This document shows positions 12,549 to 16,840 of a DNA stretch of 16,840 nucleotides, in pieces. Source of the stretch: UBA4665 sp036388555 (GTDB taxonomy: Bacteria > Patescibacteriota > Saccharimonadia > Saccharimonadales > UBA4665); NCBI GenBank assembly GCA_036388555.1, contig DASVRP010000015.1, positions 1 through 16,840 of the forward strand. Direction: 5' to 3'. Made by a program: the position numbers and the translations under genes. Within the stretch, counting starts at the first letter, position 1. The number at the start of each line of letters is the position of its first letter. The notes below the pieces were generated by a model. It made no database searches, was not told the origin of the DNA, and saw only the letters and a list, made by a program, of their open reading frames with translations.

Positions 12549-14108
12549 ATGGATTTTCTCGACCCTAAAAAACAGCGCGCCCATATGATCCGTCTGATCG
12601 TCGGTTACATCCTCCTCGGAGTAGCCGTCCTCTTCGGTACCCTGATCTTACTGTATCAGGCGTATGGCTTCGGCCTGGGCAAAGACGGCGAAGTTATCCA
12701 GAAGGGGCTCGTCTTCATGTCGTCACAGCCGACACGGGCTCAGATATATCTCGACGGAATGCTGCGCAAGGACCGCACGAATACGAAACTCCAGCTCGAA
12801 GCCGGACAGTACAAGGCAGAGCTGAAACGCGAGGGTTATCGTGACTGGCTGCGGCTGATCACGGTCGAGGGCGGCAGCGTACAGCATTTCGATTATCCCA
12901 AACTCTTTCCTGCAAAACTGGTGACGACGAATATCAAGAACTATACGGCGGCCCCAGCCTTCGCGTCGCAGAGCCCTGACCGCCGCTGGCTGGTACTGCA
13001 GCAGCCAGGTACGATGATCACATTCGACCTGTTTGACCTGGCGGATCCGCAGGATATCGCCGCCAACAGCACCACCGTCGCCGTCCAGGAAAACCTGCTG
13101 ACGGCCGCCCGACCCGGCTCGCAGAGCTGGAAACTGGTAGAATGGTCGACGAATAACCGGCACATACTGTTGCAACATGTCTACACGCCGCTGACGAACG
13201 GAGCGGCCGAGACAAGCGAATATATCCTTGTCGACCGGCAGGTACCGACCGAATCTGTCAACCTTTCGAGGTTGTTATCGCTGCCGTCCGGACGGCAATT
13301 GGCGCTGCGCGACAAGAAACATGACCTCTATTATGTGTTCGACGCGGCTGCCCGGTCACTGGCGACTACCTCGATAGATGACGCCGGCAAGCTGACGCCG
13401 CTGCTCGAGAACGTACTTTCATACAAGCCATATGGTGCCAACATGGTGCTGTATGTATCCGATACCGAACCGGCAGCAGAACAGGGCCTGACTGCCGAGA
13501 AGCCATTACCGGCCGGCAAGGTCGTCACCATGCTGCGTGACCGCGACCAGACATACAAGATCCGCGAGCATAGTGCCATGCCACCCTATCTGACGGATAT
13601 GGCTGAGTATGGCGGCGACTGGTATGTTGCCAGCGGTTCGGCCGGTGACGGCAAGATAAATATCTACAAGAATCCGCAGCAGATCCGTAAATCTTCCCAG
13701 ACTGCGACACTTGTTCCCGTGCATATACTCAAGGTTGATACGCCGAACAAACTGACGTTCTCCAGCAATACCGAATTCCTGATGGCATCTAACGGCACAC
13801 AGTTCGCTGTCTACGACGCTGAGACCGACAAGGGCTACCGCTTCATCTCACCGCATCCGCTTGACCCTCCGGCCGCACATGCCACATGGATGGACGGCCA
13901 CCGTATCACCTACGTCAGTGAGGGTAAGCTGAAGGTGCTGGATTATGACAATATCAATGTCCAGACCCTGTCACCTGCCAGCCCGAACTATCTGCCATTC
14001 TTCGACCGTGACTACGACACCTTGTATACGCTGATCCCGACAGTCGGACAGCAGGCGGGTGCGATGACGATGACCGCCACAAGTATGCTGATACCAGAAG
14101 ATCAGTAG
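12549..14108 (+). CDS. PEGA-domain membrane protein with propeller-like ectodomain
   Basis: The protein has 519 residues from the ATG at 12549. The earlier in-frame ATG at 12528 would place coding sequence over the -10 element. A basic N-terminus (DPKKQRAHMIR) precedes a membrane helix at about 15-38. GLVFMSSQPTRAQIYLDG... EAGQYKAELKREGYRDW (about 53-105) is a PEGA domain: two strands with 'P...A.iylDG' and a 'l..G.Y.v.l...GY..w' closing motif. PEGA domains are surface-exposed and often found with S-layer or pilus proteins. The remaining ~400 residues contain repeated Asp/Trp/Leu strands (for example SPDRRWLVLQQPG, VEWSTNNRHILLQHV, LTFSSNTEFLMASNGTQFAV) that look like WD40/TolB-type propeller blades. 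It is convergent with the sortase, with a 40-bp gap, and may be a surface scaffold. Confidence 0.85.
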   Translation: MDFLDPKKQRAHMIRLIVGYILLGVAVLFGTLILLYQAYGFGLGKDGEVIQKGLVFMSSQPTRAQIYLDGMLRKDRTNTKLQLEAGQYKAELKREGYRDWLRLITVEGGSVQHFDYPKLFPAKLVTTNIKNYTAAPAFASQSPDRRWLVLQQPGTMITFDLFDLADPQDIAANSTTVAVQENLLTAARPGSQSWKLVEWSTNNRHILLQHVYTPLTNGAAETSEYILVDRQVPTESVNLSRLLSLPSGRQLALRDKKHDLYYVFDAAARSLATTSIDDAGKLTPLLENVLSYKPYGANMVLYVSDTEPAAEQGLTAEKPLPAGKVVTMLRDRDQTYKIREHSAMPPYLTDMAEYGGDWYVASGSAGDGKINIYKNPQQIRKSSQTATLVPVHILKVDTPNKLTFSSNTEFLMASNGTQFAVYDAETDKGYRFISPHPLDPPAAHATWMDGHRITYVSEGKLKVLDYDNINVQTLSPASPNYLPFFDRDYDTLYTLIPTVGQQAGAMTMTATSMLIPEDQ

Positions 14109-14148
14109 GCAGTCGTGTGGGCGCGGCAGGAGCTATGGCCACAGCCTG

Positions 14149-15666
14149 TCAGAAGATCGAACCCCAGAAGCGCGACCACAATGTCGGGCCATTGCCCGGA
14201 AGTCCGCTGTCCTGCGACGCTGTCTGTACCGGGGTTTCCGCTGGTACTGCCGGGACAGGATTGCCGCTTGAGTCGGGACTGATCTGGTCGCCGACCACCA
14301 CCAGCCGGTTGATGCTGGTACCCGGCGGATCGCAGGTGATAAGTGTCGCGGTGGACGGGTGACCGGCGACCGGCCCGAGGACACTGACTTCGGTCGGACG
14401 GACGATGCGCTTGCTGAATACGCGGTAGGCGTACGTCTTGCCGTCGTTCGTCAGGTAGAACGTATCGCCTTCGACGAGTTCGTGCAGCAACACGAAGGCG
14501 AATTTATATTTGCCGGGGTTGAAGATGTTGTTGCTGGAATGGCCGAAGTAGGCGGCATTACCGACCTGCCCCGGCCTGACAGTCGTCGGATAGTGGACGA
14601 CGCCGTTGTCGAGAGCTAACTCAATCTGTTTCTCGTCGGTCGTCTTCTGGGAGTAATCGACCGGGATCTCGACGTTTATCTTCGGTATCAGAACTTTCGG
14701 ACCGCCTGCGACGACGGTGCTGGCGGCATCGACGATGACCGGCGTGTCGTTGCTGTTGCGGCTGGGTTGGATGAACGGCGAGATGATCAGCTCATTGAAG
14801 AAACTGAACAGGAATATCAGCATGACTACCAGCCCGCAGCCCAGGCCGAAGAACAGCGAATGCAGCGGACTCTTAGCAACAGGCTTGCCACCGCCGCGCG
14901 GCGAGGCGCTCTTGACGGTGTGCAGGATCTTCTTGCGGATGTCTGAGACCTGCTCGACGGTAGCGGCGCCACCCTCGCGGGCGCGGTCGGCCGCCTGGTC
15001 GAGGATGTCGGAGACGCTGCGGTTACGCTTGGTCAGCCGGCGCGTCGGACCTGGGATAGACGGTGGAACTGCGGCCTGAAACGGTTGGGACGGCTGCTGG
15101 GGCTGCGGTAATGACTGAGGCACGGCTGGCTGCTGCTGGGCGAACGGATTGAAGGGTTGCTGCGGCACTTCTGGCTGTCCGGGTTGGGCGCTGGCGGCGC
15201 CCGGCGCCGGCTGGCTGCCCAGCTGCTGGAGCGGGTTGGGGCCGTTGGTGACGTAGAATTCCTGCCAGACTTCGTACTTCTCATGGTCCGGAAGCGCCGA
15301 ATAATAATTGTGCCAGGCAGCCTGCAGTTCTGTCAGACTCATGCCGGAGGCATTCAGTTCGTTCATGTACTGCTGGTGTTTGGAACCCGGATGAGTATGC
15401 TGGGCGGCCTGGATTGTTTCGACGGCGGCACTAGGTTCGTCAGCATAAAGGTTCTGTATCTTCTGGCGGATGAGCTCGACTGCCGGATCGCTGCCGTTGG
15501 CCGCAGGCTGCACCGGTCCGGGCGGCATGCCCGGGGAATCGTCTTGGGGTTGTCCGGGGAATCCACCGGCTTGACCTGCCTGGGGCGTGCCGAAACCACC
15601 CGCATCAGGGTATGGCTGTCCGTTCGACGGACCGTTCTGGTCGGGAGGATAGTAAGGATCTGCCAT
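14149..15666 (-). CDS. Sortase with long disordered cytoplasmic tail
   Basis: The protein has 505 residues. It has a Pro/Gly/Gln-rich start, a helical segment (about 60-137; IRQKIQNLYADEPSAAVE...), a Gln/Pro-rich linker (about 150-205), a basic stretch and one membrane helix (about 268-297). The extracellular sortase domain contains VLIPKINVEIPV, His376 (YFGHSS), Cys445 (TLITCDPPG) and Arg454 (NRLVVVGD), the complete His-Cys-Arg catalytic set. Spacing and the TLITCDPPG block resemble class D/E sortases, which join LPxTG-type surface proteins to peptidoglycan or polymerise pilins. No substrate with an LPxTG tail is visible in the window. The tail of about 265 residues is far longer than in typical sortases. 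The start has no Shine-Dalgarno site. The -10 is about 63 nt upstream. Confidence 0.9.
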   Translation of the reverse strand: MADPYYPPDQNGPSNGQPYPDAGGFGTPQAGQAGGFPGQPQDDSPGMPPGPVQPAANGSDPAVELIRQKIQNLYADEPSAAVETIQAAQHTHPGSKHQQYMNELNASGMSLTELQAAWHNYYSALPDHEKYEVWQEFYVTNGPNPLQQLGSQPAPGAASAQPGQPEVPQQPFNPFAQQQPAVPQSLPQPQQPSQPFQAAVPPSIPGPTRRLTKRNRSVSDILDQAADRAREGGAATVEQVSDIRKKILHTVKSASPRGGGKPVAKSPLHSLFFGLGCGLVVMLIFLFSFFNELIISPFIQPSRNSNDTPVIVDAASTVVAGGPKVLIPKINVEIPVDYSQKTTDEKQIELALDNGVVHYPTTVRPGQVGNAAYFGHSSNNIFNPGKYKFAFVLLHELVEGDTFYLTNDGKTYAYRVFSKRIVRPTEVSVLGPVAGHPSTATLITCDPPGTSINRLVVVGDQISPDSSGNPVPAVPAETPVQTASQDSGLPGNGPTLWSRFWGSIF

Positions 15667-15678
15667 GGTATCGTTGCC

Positions 15679-15735
15679 GCTTATGCGTGGGTCAGCGCTA
15701 GCGCTGCTTATGCTGGCTGACTACTAGTAAGTATA
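15679..15735 (-). promoter_or_regulatory. Sortase leader: palindrome flanked by direct repeats, plus -10
   Basis: CAGCGCTAGCGCTG (15693-15706) is a perfect 14-bp palindrome. On the plus strand GCTTATGC occurs on both sides of it (15679-15686 and 15706-15713). On the minus strand TATACT lies at 15730-15735, so the palindrome and repeats fall inside the predicted leader of about 57 nt of the sortase mRNA. This suggests an operator or a leader RNA structure controlling the sortase. Confidence 0.45.
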
Positions 15736-15799
15736 GTACAATTGGCCTGTTAACCGAAGTTATATGCCTTATGGGCCTTGGAAGAATGCCACATGACAA

Positions 15800-15884
15800 G
15801 GGCGAGTGGCGGAACTGGTATACGCGCACGACTCAAAATCGTGTTCCTTACGGATTGAGGGTTCGATTCCCTCCTCGCCCACCA
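15800..15884 (+). tRNA. tRNA-Leu (anticodon CAA)
   Basis: The gene is 85 nt with CCA encoded. The acceptor stem is GGGCGAG paired with CTCGCCC, discriminator A. The anticodon arm is CACGA-CTCAAAA-TCGTG, anticodon CAA, with U33 and A37. The long variable arm has a TCC-TTAC-GGA hairpin, as expected for a class II tRNA. The T arm is GAGGG-TTCGATT-CCCTC. It reads UUG leucine codons. It is transcribed away from the sortase, and a terminator follows immediately. Confidence 0.97.
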
Positions 15885-15920
15885 AATAAAGAACCCGGCC
15901 GCCCGCCGGGTTCTTTATTT
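15884..15920 (+). terminator. Intrinsic terminator of tRNA-Leu
   Basis: A perfect 16-bp stem, AAATAAAGAACCCGGC against GCCGGGTTCTTTATTT, encloses a 5-nt loop, CGCCC. The first base is the A of CCA. The T-rich right arm serves as the U-tract. Because the left arm is A-rich in the opposite sense, the structure could act in both directions and so also end transcription of the minus-strand gene at 16048-16659. Confidence 0.9.
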
Positions 15921-16028
15921 GTGCGTCGGAGGGAATCGAACGGGATTGCCATGGCCCGACAGCCACCGCGGGAGCAACGCGACCAGGGGGTCGAGCGCAG
16001 CTCGAGGTCGATTCCCTCCTCGCCCACC
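15921..16028 (+). repeat. tRNA-derived repeat: 3' end of tRNA-Leu duplicated, with inverted copy
   Basis: The last 21 nt of the tRNA before its final A (15863-15883, starting TCGATTCCC and ending GCCCACC) recur exactly at 16008-16028. A 12-nt inverted copy, GGAGGGAATCGA, lies at 15928-15939. A 6-bp hairpin, TCGAGC-GCA-GCTCGA (15990-16004), sits just before the downstream copy, where a class II tRNA has its variable arm. No matching 5' half or acceptor strand exists, so it is not a functional tRNA. It could be a truncated tRNA gene, an att-site remnant of an element that targets tRNA-Leu, or a structured RNA. Confidence 0.6.
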
Positions 16029-16047
16029 TCATATATCCATGCGGCCA

Positions 16048-16659
16048 TCAATGCCAGTACAAGACGGTTGTGAATGCAGCTTCTGCGAGCGTATCATCGA
16101 CAGGTTTTAATTCGCTATATTTGGTCGTAGAACCGAACGGTGTTACTGGATCATAAGACGATACGACGGTCTGGTAAGCCAACACGGCATTGCCTACTTT
16201 TCGGCCAGCACGGGCCACATTCTGCCAGCGGCGATGCGATTGCTCAACAGCTTCTTCCTCGGCGGCATAGGTTTCAGCTAATTCTGCACTGAGTATATCA
16301 ACAGTCAGGCTCTTTGTCTGATCATGGCCGCCGACAGTAGTCCCGCAGCGGGAATATCGGATAGCGTAAGCATCCGGAACGACGGAACCGGCTCTAAATG
16401 TGTCATCATACTGCAAGCCAATCTGGCTGAGTATATTCGTAGTCCGGTATGGGAACGACAACTTTGGAACCGCCTTGTCTAAGCCCTCACGAAAGCCGAA
16501 TATAGCTGGCCGTGCCGATGAAAGATCCCACCGTGAGATTCGAGGGATATAGGAATGGATGCTCTGAGCATCAGCCGTAACGGCTAAGTCGGGGATATAA
16601 TCGTAGACACCTTCAAAGTATCCATCCTGTTCGGGTGACATATCATATGCCTTACTCAT
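16048..16659 (-). CDS. Hypothetical soluble protein
   Basis: The protein has 203 residues and no signal peptide or membrane helix. The N-terminal 120 residues have many aromatic and Pro residues (DYIPDLAV, SYIPRISRWDL, FGFREGL). A charged helix at about 124-155 (ILSAELAETYAAEEEAVEQS) may be a short coiled coil. Only one Cys is present. No family is recognised. The start is supported by a leaderless-type promoter. The stop is TGA, and the tRNA terminator structure lies beyond it. It is divergent from the gene that begins at 16787. Confidence 0.65.
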   Translation of the reverse strand: MSKAYDMSPEQDGYFEGVYDYIPDLAVTADAQSIHSYIPRISRWDLSSARPAIFGFREGLDKAVPKLSFPYRTTNILSQIGLQYDDTFRAGSVVPDAYAIRYSRCGTTVGGHDQTKSLTVDILSAELAETYAAEEEAVEQSHRRWQNVARAGRKVGNAVLAYQTVVSSYDPVTPFGSTTKYSELKPVDDTLAEAAFTTVLYWH

Positions 16660-16665
16660 TAAACT

Positions 16666-16694
16666 ACCATATCACAAATAAAGAGTAGAAGCAA
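16666..16694 (-). promoter_or_regulatory. Leaderless-type promoter of the 16048-16659 gene
   Basis: On the minus strand TTGCTT (16689-16694), a 17-bp spacer, TATGGT (16666-16671) and exactly 6 nt precede the ATG at 16659. There is no ribosome site. The geometry is the same as at 2491 and 7965. Confidence 0.5.
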
Positions 16695-16786
16695 TAGTAT
16701 ACAACCTGAATCCAAAAACCCCCACAGACAAAAAGCACGCATAGCCGTATCTTCGTAAGTGGTAAAGCTAAACGGAGGAACAGCAT

Positions 16787-16840
16787 ATGCGTGCGACACC
16801 ATTACACCACGTTACGGATATCGTAGATATATTTGTCTGG
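16787..16840 (+). CDS. Start of a new gene, cut by the window edge
   Basis: An ATG at 16787 is preceded by a strong Shine-Dalgarno site (CGGAGGA, 16773-16779) at a suitable distance. Eighteen codons are visible, giving MRATPLHHVTDIVDIFVW. This is too short to name. The frame stays open to the end of the window. Confidence 0.55.
   Translation, partial: MRATPLHHVTDIVDIFVW

Noticed and set aside
15769..16051. Minus-strand open frames with GEEGIEPS / GGRGGNRTLNP-like sequences
   Set aside because: They read the tRNA-Leu gene and its terminator backwards. GG-x-GG-x-RTL peptides are a known artefact of translating tRNA 3' ends.
1..16840. CRISPR array or rRNA genes
   Set aside because: No regularly spaced direct repeats and no rRNA-like conserved sequence were seen.

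Overview
The window looks like a stretch of chromosome from a Candidatus Saccharibacteria (TM7, Patescibacteria/CPR) or closely related genome. The evidence is the gene set: a sortase with a long disordered cytoplasmic tail, a membrane-anchored DUF3048 protein, a PEGA-domain membrane protein, a DUF4367-like membrane protein, several small lipoproteins and single-pass exported proteins of no known family, and a prepilin-like N-terminus of the 'GFG' type. TGA is used as an ordinary stop by several genes, which argues against the UGA=Gly lineages (SR1, Gracilibacteria). The lineage call is from memory of family content, not from a search.

Layout. 1-130: C-terminal end of an integrase-core transposase that enters from the left. 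220-1687 (minus): a VOC/PhnB-like protein, a helix-hairpin-helix glycosylase-like protein and a small exported protein in one operon; the last gene seems to have a broken start. 1745-3752 (minus): a prepilin-like exported protein, a Thr/Pro/Glu-rich lipoprotein and a P-loop kinase. 3860-5170 (minus): an AT-rich 436-codon gene whose C-terminus carries an R-x4-H motif, read here as a HEPN-type RNase and probably acquired. 5495-7155 (plus): a 93-residue DUF6504-like protein translationally coupled to a Y-family DNA polymerase. 7160-7855 (minus): an anchored exported protein of unknown function. 7965-8642 (plus): a DnaQ-type exonuclease with an N-terminal clamp-binding peptide. 8650-9549: two small membrane proteins framed by an 18/19-nt inverted repeat.

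9639-15666 is a cell-envelope block: DUF3048 protein, DUF4367-like protein, PEGA protein and sortase. All four have cytoplasmic N-termini, one membrane segment and an extracellular domain. 15800-15884 is tRNA-Leu(CAA) with an encoded CCA and a perfect 16-bp terminator stem directly behind it. A second copy of the last 21 bases of its CC end lies 145 bp downstream in a highly self-complementary stretch. 16048-16659 is an unknown gene, and a new gene starts at 16787 and runs off the window.

Two themes link the genes. Polymerase, small partner and proofreading-type exonuclease, with clamp-binding peptides on the polymerase and on the exonuclease, suggest a local DNA-damage-tolerance set. Several first genes of transcription units have a -10 hexamer ending exactly 6 bp (once 7 bp) before the ATG, with a 17-bp spacer to a -35-like hexamer where one is visible. 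This implies leaderless mRNAs, while other genes here use clear Shine-Dalgarno sites.
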